Origin: Purpureocillium takamizusanense
Lineage: Eukaryota > Ascomycota > Sordariomycetes > Hypocreales > Ophiocordycipitaceae
DNA: 64,000 bases
Assembly: GCF_022605165.1 (NCBI RefSeq)
Contig: NC_063073.1
Coordinates: 2,418,001-2,482,000 of the forward strand
Direction of reading: 5' to 3'
Position numbers and translations under genes: made by a program
The notes under the pieces: generated by a model
Databases searched by the model: none
What the model was told of the DNA's origin: nothing
The model's input: the letters and a program-made list of their open reading frames with translations, nothing else
Shown: positions 30,945-41,958 of the stretch, one piece after another
Layout of the letters: each line of letters opens with the position of its first letter
How positions within the stretch are numbered: position 1 is the first letter of the stretch

Positions 30945-33042
30945 GGTCGCACGCGTGGGGAAAGGTCCCTTTTTTTTGAGTTTTTGACTGGCTTCCGCGC
31001 AACACCAGGATTTGTCCCCGACTAGCCCACGCCAGAAAACGGGAAGCTCTATTATGTGTTGCTTTTTGTATCACCGCTGGCGGCCAGCGTCCGTAGTTGA
31101 TAAAAAAGACTATGCGAGGGGTTAGTAAGTGAACTTAGTTGGTATTCAGTTGCAAGGAGCTGTCGTCGCCAGCCAGAGACCGACCGCACGTACGAGTAAG
31201 CGTTTTGACTCGCCGTGGAATATGCTTCTAGTTACTGCCCGTCTCGTTAGAACTTATTCTACGCAACTCTCTTTTTTTTTGTTCGCCCCAGCGCAAGTCG
31301 CGACGTTTTAAGCTCCGCGTCCGTCCCACCAGCTGCTGCTGCTGCGCTCTAGGCTGCGATTTAGATTGATGAGCGGGCTCTGGGGGGACGCGTACGTGTT
31401 AGCCTTATCCCAGGCATCCGCCATGAGAGCCCGTCGCGCCAAGCCCATTGAAGCGATTTGCATCGCATCTGCCTCGCCTGGGCCGCGTCGTCGCAACGAC
31501 AAAACGATGGATTTGGATGCTTGCCCGTATGCGGCGAATACCAGACAGCAGCCTTGGCAGTCGCATACTCGGCCCCCGGGGCGCTACAGTCCAGAGGACT
31601 AACTTGGTAACTTAGTAGGGCCATGATGGAGAATGTTTTACTACTAGTAGTAGTCCGAGGTGTGTTGGTCCGCCGCCCTAGAGCCTAGATCTAGGGGTGT
31701 GTTGGTGGTGAGTGGTACGCATCAATACCCGATGTCCATGGACTGAGGCGAGAGACGAAAGACGGGCCGGAAATGTCATCGACGATTGAATCTACATTGC
31801 CGTGAAATCCGTGCTTCGCGCTTGCGGATAGCCCACGGATTAAAGGGCTTACTCGCTTCACGTCCGATCAGATGATGCAGGCAACGGCGATGCTCCCCCG
31901 GACGCCCGCCCGGCAGCTGGCGGCCCCACATGACGCCGACGATCCCGGCCTTAACTGTGCTTCCCGGCAACTCGGCACCGCATCCAAGGGCGGGAAGGGG
32001 GCCTTTGTGCTGTCGAGTCACGTACATGGAGCTGCGGATGACTTGGTCCAAGTCAGTGCACCGGGATTTCTCGTTCCGCGTCAAAGCGGTGCGCTGCTTG
32101 CATCGCTGCCAAGATGCATTACCACCCATCAGAGGGCAGGGGATAGAACTAGTAGAACCTACGAGGCACTCGAGTTGTCATGCCAATAGTGTGACAACTC
32201 GGACGACGCCCACAGAAAAGGCAAGCTTGTATAATCAAGTGCCTCTGCTGAACAACAAGATATTCGGACCCCGCCGGCGTGGTCGTCTTAGTGATAGCCT
32301 CCTCTGCCCCTTCTTCATGTTGGCTTGGAGATACTTCACGGGCTCATGCTCCTTTGACGTTGCAAAAAGACCAACGGGAGCACCCGTCCGTGGCAACACA
32401 ACGCAAAAGACACTACACCAGAACGGGGCCCAGGTCGTCTCGGCAATCTGCCTTGCCAAACCCATCACGGCCAAGTCCTCCATTTCCACCGCCCCGGTTG
32501 GTTGTGATGCTAGTGGCGTCAGGCCTGCATCGTGCAGCGGGAAGGAAATCGGCCTCTAACTAACGAGTAGACGGGCCTATGGCGACTGGGCAAATGGAAA
32601 CGCGCTGGCGTTTGACGCAATAGTAAGCACCGTACTTAACAAAGAACCCAATGGGGAGCACTTGGAACTTCCATTGGCGATTTCAAGTGCGAAACATCGA
32701 TTTGGGACATGTTTGATGGAGCATGTACACGCTGCACAGGAGTTGAGAGATTGATGGATAGATGGGTGTTATTCCAATGCAAGCTCGCTCTAAACAATCT
32801 ATGTGAACCTCCCAAACGCCATCCCGGTTTTGTCGGCCGTGAGGAAAATCTCATATGTAAAGTGACATGATACACAGTTGATTTCGCGCGCTCGGTGATG
32901 ACTACATGGCTGCTCATGTCCCAACCGGAGTCGCGCGCGGTCATTCGGCCTCCTCGTCGGGGTCGTCACCGTCCTCGTCCCGCTCGACGAGGTGAGCATC
33001 GGTGGTGGTGGTGGTGTGGTAGTGGTAGCATCGTAGGCAACC
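30945..33042. other. Long intergenic stretch, no supported gene
   Basis: About 2.1 kb. The ORF at about 31930-32559 (209 codons) has no recognisable domain. The promoter of the 2EXR gene and the 3' end of the phospholipase gene lie at the ends. A GGT run is seen at about 33002-33017. Confidence 0.35.
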
Positions 33043-33720
33043 TCAAGGCAAACGGCGAGCTTCCAAGGCACCCCTCTCGCCGTCCTCATCCACGTCGCGC
33101 CCAACAAGGTCATCAACATCAACGGCCTCGTCCGTGGCATTGACGACTCGCTCACCGCGTGCAAAGTTGACGGCCGCGGCCTTGTGTCCCTCCTTGCGCT
33201 TCCCCCACTTGTGCACCGCCTCGTAGTACGTCTTGGCCAGGACCTTGCACTCGGTGTACTTGGCGCGCTTCCACTCGTACCTGTTCCTGTCGCAGTACTC
33301 GTACAGGTCCCTCTTGAAGTTGTCGTCGATCTTGTCCTTCATGTCGGCGAACCGGCCCTGCGCCTTGGTGTTGTGGTAGCCAAAGTCGTGCCGCTGGCAG
33401 CTCGGGAGGAAGTCGAACCCGACGGGCCGGTCCGGCGACTTGGTGCAGTTGTCCGTGTGCCAGTTGCAGTCGATGCGGTCCGCCGACTGTCGCGTCCTCT
33501 GGAAGTCGTCCATGGACGTGTGGAGGACCAGCATGTCCGTGTCCTCGGGCGTGCAGGGCTTCCAGGGAACGCCGCGGTCGTCACGGCCCAGGACGTAGGG
33601 GGAGGGGGCGATGGCGTCGGAGGTGTCCGGGTCGTCGCGCTTCGAGGTGGTGGGCCATGCCGACGCGGCGGTGGTGGCAGCGGCCACGACGGCCACGACG
33701 GAGGTGACGGTGAACCTCAT
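33043..33720 (-). CDS. Secreted fungal/prokaryotic-type phospholipase A2
   Basis: 225 aa from the ATG at 33720; the frame is open further upstream only through a GGA-type repeat that reads as poly-Leu, so that extension is rejected. Residues 1 to about 21 form a signal peptide (ending TAASA), with a Lys-Arg processing site at 27-28. The catalytic box is SCQRHDFGYHN, with the H111/D112 dyad, preceded by NCTKSPDRPVGFDFLP. Conserved Cys at about 89, 95, 107 and 146 fit the PF09056 fold. These enzymes hydrolyse the sn-2 ester of phospholipids in the medium. The C-terminal about 35 residues (VDVDDLVGRDVDEDGERG) are acidic. A similar acidic reading, LVERDEDGDDPDEE, occurs just downstream in another frame, so a missed intron or a frameshift at the 3' end is possible. 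Confidence 0.85.
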   Translation of the reverse strand: MRFTVTSVVAVVAAATTAASAWPTTSKRDDPDTSDAIAPSPYVLGRDDRGVPWKPCTPEDTDMLVLHTSMDDFQRTRQSADRIDCNWHTDNCTKSPDRPVGFDFLPSCQRHDFGYHNTKAQGRFADMKDKIDDNFKRDLYEYCDRNRYEWKRAKYTECKVLAKTYYEAVHKWGKRKEGHKAAAVNFARGERVVNATDEAVDVDDLVGRDVDEDGERGALEARRLP

Positions 33721-35743
33721 GGCGCTGTGGAGGAGGAGGAGGAGGAGGAGGAGGAGGAGAGGAATGGTACTGAGACCGCAAAGGGCGGCGAGTTCTTCAA
33801 GGCAATGTGAGAAGATGGGAAAGTGTTCGCTGGCCTTTTTTGCCGCGCGGATTTTCCAAAAGTCATGGTAACAGATAAGACAAATCGCTATTATGAGCGC
33901 TTGTCTGCCTTGCGTCTCTCCCCGAGGCCAACAAGTGCACAATGCTTCACATCCTGAGGTAGTACGTAGCACCTTGTCTGTTCATCGTGCGCGGTCCCCA
34001 TTTAGAATGTCAGTAGCAGTACGTGTACGAGCGCATCTCGTCGCCGGTCAAGCGAACCCGGTGGCAGACGTGCCGAGCCGCGAGACCTTATCATGTCGTG
34101 CGCTACCACCAAGGGGGGAGGGAATACGTATGAAATTATCTACGGCCTCGCTATCGACTGCAGAAGAAGTCGATGTTGCACGCCATCTCGGCGGCACACG
34201 CGGAGGCGCAGCGTATGGAATCAACACCTGCCAGCCAGTGGCCCGAGTCCTGTTCTCTCTCGGCCGCCCCGAGGCGCATGCCCGGGCAAATGCATGGCCG
34301 AAATGCAAGCTCAAAACTCCCAGCAGCAGTATGAGTGCTCCCTGTGGAATAAGTCGCCGATAACTTGGACGCTCAAGTGACGGCTTGCACAGTAGTCGCG
34401 ATGACTTCATGCCCGCCATCCGCTGTCCATGAGCCTGCTTTCGGGTGCCGCATTTCTATTTTTGCACCGCCGGCCGATGATCGGCAGACGGCACGCTCTC
34501 TACGTGGCATGATGGAATTTCCTTGCCTTGCCTGATGCTCCTTGCTGACCTGGCCCCCAGGGCCCAAGCGGGATTCGGACATATTACATATTCAGCCCAA
34601 ACGCGGGGGACGCGGTGCAGGACCTGCATGACAGCTGGTCCCTCCCCTTCATAAATGGGCCGATGTGGTGGGCTGAGGTGGCATTCAGCTTTCTTACGCG
34701 TATAGTGGTTGTTTCCTAGGGGGGATCAGGCCCGACGATGCAGCAAGCAATCAATTCTCAGTTCGGTCGTCACACCCGAGACCTGTCGATATACTCACGC
34801 TCATTGCTTTGTTCGTTGGAGCATAAGATCCGCACTTGCGCCAAAGCACGCTCAAACCCCCAGTCTCTGTCCAAGCCGCCTCGAGTCCTCACACCTCAGC
34901 GTTAGAAAGCTACGTATCCCCGTCTCAAAAGCAAATCAGTAGCAGCGCCTGCGCAGCCATTTCTCGGACCGAAAAGAGCAATGTCCCTAGCCTGACGACT
35001 ATTCGTCGGGCGATCTATACGCCCCGGGGCTCCGAAAAGAGTATATGCGCGTTCAGCTAAAAGCAACCTTGACGGTGGTTCCAAAGGCTGGGTGGGCTTT
35101 TTGTAGTAATAGTAGCCGAATGATGAAACACGTCCAGCTCTGGCGTCTCATGTCTGTTTGTTTCTCCGCTTTGGTCGCCATGTGGCCCTCGCCCCTGCCC
35201 GACTGACGACTGCAACATGGATAGTTACTTAGTAGGCCAACAGTGCTGCCGTAGACTCAGTTTAGCACATCAGTGTGCGCAGTCAGCCACAGGGCCTTCA
35301 TGTACCTTGAGTCAAACGAGCACCTAGCTACGCTCGAGGCTGGACCGGCATATCGTGCTCGGCAGCGTGTAACATATCCTCATGCCGTACGGGATTCATA
35401 CAGTATACCATAGTACGAAACCATGTCTTTTGCAGACGTTATTCAACGATATAATGCGCCCCGAACAAAGCGGCGACAACTTTGCCCCCGACTCAATATC
35501 CGCTGCATTTGTTTCCCGGTACGCACCGGTCAACTGGCTGATCGTCAAGCCTAATGCCCAGGCGGCGCAGGTGTCACAGAAATAGAACCATCATCCGCCG
35601 CCTGCTGATGCATGGCGGCCGAGCTGCTCGCCCTTTCGCCCTTTCGCCCGTCCACGCACTTCCGGTCCTTGCAACTTCTCATCAGGCACCCTCCCGCCCC
35701 GTCGCCACGTGGGAACCGGCGACCGGGCCACGGCCTTTCCTCG
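33721..35743. promoter_or_regulatory. Intergenic stretch between phospholipase and dehydrogenase
   Basis: About 2.0 kb. A GGA-type microsatellite lies at about 33728-33760, just upstream of the phospholipase ATG, probably in the leader. No other supported feature is seen. Confidence 0.35.
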
Positions 35744-37000
35744 TCACAGCCTGCGCATCCAGCCGGGCAGCGTCACCAGCGGCTCCATCTCCTCCATCGT
35801 CTCGTTCCAGAGCATGCGCCGCAGCCGCTGCCCCTCCGCCGACACGATGAACGGGCACGGCCTGCGGCAGCGTGATGTCAGCAACGAACGGTCCAAAGCA
35901 GTAACAGAAGCAGAACGTCTCGGTTATAAAGCCCCCCCCCCCCTTCCTCCTAGAGGTCCCGCGGAAGCAGTAGCAGTAGCAGCAGCAGCAGGTGGGAGAG
36001 AGTGAGAGGCAAAAGAAAGTCGACAGCCGAGAAAAACTTACTCCTCGACAGCCGTGTCGGCTAGCAGCGCCCCGTGCGTCTCCGCGCCGGCCACGACGGC
36101 TGCGTTGAGCGCGATCCAGCCCGCCTGTTCCACGGCGCGGCCACGCAGCGCGACGACGGCCTTGACGGGCAGGCGGATGTACCAGGGCAGCGCGTTGCTG
36201 AACCCCGTGTTGACCATGCCCGGACAGAACGTGTTGACGATGACCCTGGGAGCGGCCTCGCCATCGCCATCGCCATCGCCCTCGCCCCTGGTGGACCACC
36301 ACCCGGGTGGCATTGGGCGAGGGTACTGTCGCGTCAGCTCCGCCTGGAACAGCATCCACAGGAACTTGCTGTCCAGGTAGCCCGTCAACGCGGGCGGCGG
36401 CGGTGATGCCTTGTCGCCCCGCAGGTCGTCAAAGTGCCCGAGTACCGTCGTCTCGTCCTTCGGCGGGCGCTTCTGCAGGCTCGTCATCGCGTACAGCCTG
36501 CTGCCCGTGACGCTCAGCCTGCCGGGCCTGCCCGAACTCCCGGCCGTGGCCTCCATGACGGGCAGCAGGCCCAGCGCGAGGAGCACGTTGGACAGGTAGT
36601 TGACCTGGTTGTTGCGCTCGTGGCCGGTCGCGGCGAGCTCCCTCCTCAGGAGGCCGACGCCCGCGTTGAGCATGAGGATATGCAGCTCAGAGACCCTGCT
36701 CTTGAACTCTGCTATAAAGTCCCTGACGCTCGCGTAGTCGTCCATGTCGAGGCGCAGGACGTGGACGGACGCGCTGGGGTTCGCCGAGGTGATTTGTCGG
36801 TCCCGCAGCAGGTCGTCACGGACGGCCTCGCCCTTGGCGGTGTTTCGCACGGCGAGGATGAGCGTGGAGAGCCTGCGCTGGAGGAGCTGTCGCGCTATCT
36901 CGAGACCGATGCCGGCGGAGGCGCCCGTGACGATGGCGACTTGGCCGGTGAGGTCGATGCCCTCGGGGAGGGGCGCGACGGGGGGTTGTATAATGGGCAT
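35744..37000 (-). CDS. Short-chain dehydrogenase/reductase, two exons
   Basis: Exons are 37000-36042 and 35861-35744, giving 358 aa. The first exon stops seven bases after a GTAAGT donor if unspliced. Splicing joins TAVE to EPCPFIVSAEGQRLRRMLW, a typical fungal SDR end. The intron (180 nt) holds a 12-C run at 35932-35943 and a CTGAC-like site (TTGCTGACATC) before CCGCAG. The cofactor loop is VTGASAGIG, and LNAGVGL is the NNAG-type motif. The usual YxxxK is weak here: LTGYLDSKFLW (Y and K with three residues between) fits, with the preceding Ser in LSVTGSRLY. Such enzymes use NAD(P) on unknown carbonyl substrates; resemblance is to fungal WW-domain-oxidoreductase-like SDRs. A Gly/Asp/Glu-rich GEGDGDGDGE repeat lies between. 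Confidence 0.86.
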
Positions 37001-39484
37001 GGCGATGTTGGAGCTGGAGTCTTTTAAGTAAGAGTATAGCTGGGAATCGTGTCTCGACTAGACTCTCTGCCGGAAGCATGATGGGATCGAAAGGGTAGCC
37101 TTCTTATACACGGCCAAACACCGCCGGGAGTCTGGGACACGCGATGACTTCAACTTCGGCCTTTGCCCAATCCCGCTCCACCGCTGCTGCCATCATGTTG
37201 AGAGGAGCAACCAACAAACATGAGACTTGTCGGCCGCCAGCTTATGAATCTGTTACCTTGCCTGCGAAGAAATCGCACAAGTCCGCCGTAGGATCACTGA
37301 GCCCGCCCACGGCCTGAGGGCCAGAAGCCGGTGCGGAGATGCGGAGCCCCGCTTTTCCCGGGCGGGGAGGGCCATGAATCCCGGGGACCCCAAGTCCGGG
37401 TCCGCCGCCGCCGCCCCGCCGAATGGGCGAGGGGAGAGCGCATCAACCCTCGATGTTCCGATGACGCCGTGCTTGTAGGATGCGCATGCTGGCAGTAGTA
37501 TTGATTTTCGCGTGCCGACGTCCCTGAGGAGAAAATCGCTCCGCACAAGTCTGATTACGGTCGGCATGTGCCTCGTATTTACTCTCCATGTCCATGTCAT
37601 TAACAAGTTGAGTCTGACCGATATGTCATTAGACGCGACGACCGCATTTGGAAGCCGTGGAGACTTTGGGCATGCCTGCAGCAACAAGCTACTATGCGCT
37701 TCGAAGGTCATGCCCTCGGATAGAAAGCAATTCATTGCCTGAGGCCGAGCGCTTGGGTGCGAACATAATCCACCTGGCTAGTCCTAATGAACTTGTCTCC
37801 CTTAGGCCTCGGGTGCGGCGGCCGGGACCCCTAGGTCGGGAAGCCAAGCCACCCGCTCACTAATCCCGGGCGCCGAACCACCAGGGCCCATTGTGAGCGA
37901 GCCGCGGCGTCGCCATGACACACATCTGGAGACACGCGGTGGATTACTTGCGTTGCGTGCCACTTATGGGAGGGGAGATACTAACACGAACACCATAGCA
38001 TGGAAGGGCCTACCGAGGGCTCGCGCCCTGCCTTCACGACCACACAATGCAGTAAAAGGTTCAGGGCGTCGCTATCGGGTACTTATAAGTTAGTCTTGAT
38101 GGTGGCACGCCGCGCAGTGGGCTCTCATGCGCGTGCGTCTGGTGTAAGCCGCCAAAAAAAACCCCCCCAGTCAATCCGCCTCAAAAACGTCGAGGCCGGC
38201 GACACCCCAACCCCCAACGGTCACGGTGGGCATCACCAAACACGCACACACACACGCACACTAACTTTCAACCTTATGAGATTTCTTTTTTCTCTTTTTT
38301 CTTTTCTCTCATAACCTGCCAATTTATAACTTTTTGTGTGCTGTGTGGTTCACTCTACTACTAGCAGGTAACTACGTAATTAGTTAGTGACTTACTCCAC
38401 GAGTCCACATCGCCCGCGCTGTCGACATGACATGATTCAAGAACGTCAGAGAGCATGTGGAGACGGATTCGCTTGGCGAGCGACGAGAGAGCTCATCCTT
38501 TCTTCCATGCTTCAACACCAGTCAGCATATGTATGCCTCGGCGCCCCCATTTATTACGTATGCACCTTGTGTTTCTGTTTGTGTGTGTGCCGAGTCCGAA
38601 CCGTCGGCTCTGTAATGGGCAGTCAATAAAATCCACAGAATCTACTACTACTACTAGCAATTTGCTGCCCTAATCCCATCCGCAATACCTTTTTCTCAAA
38701 AAGTGGACATCGACGGAGACTCTCCCCGTCGACATAAAAAAGAGGAAGAGGTCCGCCGGTCGTCGCGTGCATGGAAAGGGAGGGAGGAAGCTTGGCTGAT
38801 GACATTGAAGAAGAAGGACTGGAGGGGGCAGGGCCGCGCGCACAGCTCCCACAAGCGCGTAGCACTGGGGCTCATAGTCCATACTAAGTAACTTACGTAG
38901 TAATAGCCAAGGCCCCCGGCGGCAGTCCATCAAGGTCGGCGCGTCGGTCACCCGTTACTTTCGGCATATGGCTGGGCTAGTAACTTGGTAGTTATAGCCC
39001 GCCCGCTCCCGACAGACCGCCGTCTCCCGTGCCGCCGGCTGGGCCCTCAGATATCTCATACGAACTAATCCGTAGCCCTCCCCTTGACGATACTACTAGT
39101 AGTAGTAGCAGTAGTATACGCAGCAAAAGTTATCCACAATATTCCCCACGGAGAGCACGCTGGGTTTTTTCTATTTCCCTTTCCTCGTCTCGCCCCATAC
39201 GGGGTAGACATGCTGCTCCCCAACATCATCTCTCTTCACTCCCGTGGCTCCTCTTCCCACAGTATATAAATTCGCACAACAGTCTTTTTTCTTCTTGTGT
39301 GTGCGGAAAAGGGGGCCGTCGTCTGTGTCGGAGAGCTCAGCGCTGCAGGAGGGACTGTTGGGCTGCAGTCGCTGCTCGTTTCATAAAGAGGGTTCGCTGC
39401 ATTCATCTCGGCACGTGTATCTTTTTGTGTAAAGCGCACCCCGACTTCCACTCACTCGAAGCTCAAAAACGACACGTCGTCACC
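37001..39484. promoter_or_regulatory. Intergenic stretch with TATA box for the transporter
   Basis: About 2.5 kb. A TATATAAA box lies at 39263-39270, 215 bp before the transporter ATG. Trinucleotide runs occur at about 38643-38655 (CTA) and 39096-39113 (TAG). ORFs at 37253-37735 show no family signal. Confidence 0.4.
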
Positions 39485-40981
39485 ATGCCGTTCCAAAAGC
39501 ACAGGGCGACTGCCCCGGAGCAGCACCTCGCCGCGCCCCGCGAAAAGGACACATCCTCCTCCTCCGCCTCTCTCGACGAGAAAGACGTCTCCTCCCCGCG
39601 CGAGGCTGGCATTCTCATCACGCCCACCACCGATGACGATGCCACGCCTCCTCCCCCGACCAACGTCTTCGACGACGACGACGGCACCGGCACCGGCAAG
39701 ACGTACCGCACGCTCACGCGGTGGGACACGACCCTCGTGCTCGTCACCAACCAAGTCGGCCTCGGCATCCTCACCCTGCCCAAGATCCTCCTCACGCTCG
39801 GCCTCGTCCCCGGCGTCGTCGCCATCCTGGGCCTCGGCCTCGTCTCCTTCTACACGGCCTTTGAGCTGCTGCAGTTTTGGCGCGCGCACCCGCACTGCGT
39901 CAACATGGTGGACATGGCGCGCGTCGTCGGCGGGCCCGCCCTCGAGGTCGTCGTCGGCGTCTCCCTGCTCGTCAAGATCTGCATGACGTGCGGCAGCGCC
40001 ACCGTCACCGTCGCCGTCGCGCTCAACACCATGTCGGGCCACGCGCTCTGCACCGTCGGCTTCGCTGGCGTGGGCGCCGTCGCGTGCTGGCTGCTCTGCC
40101 TGCCGCGCACATTCAAGTTCGTGTCGCGGACGGGCGTGCCCTCCACGGTGAGCATCCTCGCCGCCGTGCTCATCGTCATCGTCAGCCTCGGCGCCGCGGG
40201 GCAGCCCAAGAATGCGCCGCCGGGGTGGGACAAGGAGATTCTCGTCGTCGGCCGTCCGTCCTTTAGGGAGGGCGTCAGCGCGTGCCTCAAGGTGTGCTAC
40301 GCGTACGCCGGCAACGTGGGCTTCGTGTCGTACATGGCGGAGATGAGGGACCCCTCACGCGACTTCGTCCCCGCGCTGGGCGTGATGCAGGTCTTCTCCG
40401 TCGTGCTGTACCTCGTCACGGCCGTGACTATCTACTGCCTCTCGGGGCAGTACACCACGTCGCCCGCGCTCGGGTCGGCCCCGCTCATCCCCGCCAAGGT
40501 TGCGTACGGCGTCGTGCTTCCGGCGATCCTCAGCACGGGGCTCGTGTTCGGCCATGCGGCCATCAAGTACATGTACGTCGTGGCCATGCGCGCCATGAAG
40601 CGGACGCATCAAATGACGGACAACTCGGCGCGGTCGTGGACGACTTGGGTCCTCTGCGGCACCGTGTTCTGGGTCGCGTCGTTTGTGCTCGCCAACGCCG
40701 TCCCCATTTTCGACTCCATCCTGTCCATTGCGTCGGCCACGTTCATCGCGTGGTTCACCTTTGGCATCAGCGGCGTTTTCTGGTACCACCGCAACTGGCA
40801 GCACAAGTTCCGCAGGCGCAACATCTTCCTCGCCGTGGTCAACGCTCTGCTCATCGTGCAGTCGCTGTTCATGAATGGCGTGGGGCTGTGGTCGGCGGTG
40901 CAGGGGCTCATCGACATCTTCAACGATAAGGAGAACAAGATCGGTGGCGCCTTTACCTGCGCGGACAATTCCATCTTTTAG
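39485..40981 (+). CDS. Amino-acid transporter (Aa_trans/AAAP family, neutral amino-acid permease-like)
   Basis: 498 aa from the ATG at 39485. The frame opens earlier, at 39029, but that upstream part includes the TATA box, so it is leader. The first about 70 residues are polar (Ser, Asp, Pro). Then TYRTLTRWDTTLVLVTNQVGLGIL begins the transport core; VTNQVGLGIL is the usual family start. About 10-11 hydrophobic segments follow. A loop with YAYAGNVGFVSYMAEMRDP matches conserved substrate-region residues of fungal neutral amino-acid permeases such as Neurospora mtr. It probably moves amino acids into the cell or across the vacuole; which is not decided. The last about 30 residues are polar and end with CADNSIF. 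Confidence 0.86.
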   Translation: MPFQKHRATAPEQHLAAPREKDTSSSSASLDEKDVSSPREAGILITPTTDDDATPPPPTNVFDDDDGTGTGKTYRTLTRWDTTLVLVTNQVGLGILTLPKILLTLGLVPGVVAILGLGLVSFYTAFELLQFWRAHPHCVNMVDMARVVGGPALEVVVGVSLLVKICMTCGSATVTVAVALNTMSGHALCTVGFAGVGAVACWLLCLPRTFKFVSRTGVPSTVSILAAVLIVIVSLGAAGQPKNAPPGWDKEILVVGRPSFREGVSACLKVCYAYAGNVGFVSYMAEMRDPSRDFVPALGVMQVFSVVLYLVTAVTIYCLSGQYTTSPALGSAPLIPAKVAYGVVLPAILSTGLVFGHAAIKYMYVVAMRAMKRTHQMTDNSARSWTTWVLCGTVFWVASFVLANAVPIFDSILSIASATFIAWFTFGISGVFWYHRNWQHKFRRRNIFLAVVNALLIVQSLFMNGVGLWSAVQGLIDIFNDKENKIGGAFTCADNSIF

Positions 40982-41442
40982 CAACTGGAGGACAATCTTA
41001 CGTCTAGGCACATATTAGCAAATATACACGTGAGAAACAAGGTTCATGCAACGCTGCCTTGAGGTTTTCGGGCCAGTGATCGATAGTCGTCAACATCGGT
41101 AGTACCACAATCGCGTATAAAGCCGTTGATCAAAGTTGACGAATGTGCCTCCTGTCTGCTAGAGGCACAGCCTCTCAGTTGAACGATTGTCTCGGGTCAA
41201 GCCACCAGTCAATGCCAAAGGTGCCTCACCGGGTACCAGTACTGCGTTGTCAGGCAGAAAGGCCGAGTGGGACAGGTATCACAGCATCACACTCCATCAC
41301 TGTCGAGCTCGCAGCCCATTGTTGTCTAAGCCTCTATTTCGAGCGTCGTCGCCTGCCGACAATATATGTACACGTCCATCCGTCCGCGCGGTCGCTCGCT
41401 CGCTCGCTCGTCATCGTCGTCGTCGCCATCGCGTCGGCCAGC
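40982..41442. other. Convergent intergenic stretch
   Basis: 461 bp between the transporter and the NDUFB7 gene. It contains CGCTCG/TCGTCG-type runs near 41395-41430. No coding signal. Confidence 0.4.
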
Positions 41443-41958
41443 TCAGTTGCTCCTCTCGCCGCCCTTGGCCTCCCGCAGCTCGTTCATCTTGGCCACCCGC
41501 TTCTTGAACTCGACGTACTGGCACTTTTCGTACGAGTGCCGCTCGTCCTGCGCGCGCACGCCGTATTAGCAAGATACTCGACACACGCATGCCGGGGCCT
41601 GCCCCTGCAGCGAGCCCGGGCCCAGGCACAGGCACGGTTCGGTTCCATTCGGTTCCGTTCGCGGGCGAGAGGGAAGGGAAGAGAGGGGGGACGTACGCCG
41701 CACTTCCAGGGCGCATACCACGTGTCTCTCCGGCACTTGTTGAGCGGAATCAGAAGGTGGGCGCAGCTGTCTCTGTAGGCGATGGGGAGGCGGGCCTCCC
41801 GCATCTCCTCGCGGGTCGCTTCTATTCAGGGCTTGTCAGTTTCGCTAGCCGTTGATCGCGCGCCGCGTCTCCCAACTCTCGAGCCTCAATCGGCGACACG
41901 GGCGGCGGGGTGGAGTTTCCAACGTACGCCGCGGCTCTGAGGCTGTGTCGGAAGCCAT
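41443..41958 (-). CDS. NDUFB7: NADH:ubiquinone oxidoreductase subunit B18 (NDUFB7), three exons
   Basis: Exons are 41958-41928, 41821-41697 and 41547-41443, giving 86 aa; no single ORF spans it. All three joints keep frame (phases 1 and 0), with GTACGT donors, a CTGAC branch site in intron 1 (AACTGACAAGC) and acceptors AATAG and CGCAG. The protein shows the twin CX9C motif: C30/C40 in SCAHLLIPLNKC and C51/C61 in KCGDERHSYEKC. The sequences LPIAYRDSC and WYAPWKC, together with the KRVAKMNELR tail, match fungal B18. It belongs to the membrane arm of mitochondrial complex I and is imported by the Mia40 route because of its CX9C pairs. The protein is near the normal fungal length (about 90 aa). 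Confidence 0.93.

Noticed and set aside
31930..32559. 209-codon plus-strand ORF
   Set aside because: No recognised motif, no codon bias like neighbouring genes, and no promoter signal.
33721..33972. N-terminal poly-Leu extension of the phospholipase
   Set aside because: It is read from a GGA-type repeat in the leader; the ATG at 33720 starts a proper signal peptide.
37253..37735. 160-codon minus-strand ORF
   Set aside because: No domain or family wording, mixed codon use.
39029..39484. N-terminal extension of the amino-acid transporter
   Set aside because: It contains the TATA box and lacks conserved sequence; the ATG at 39485 fits the family start.
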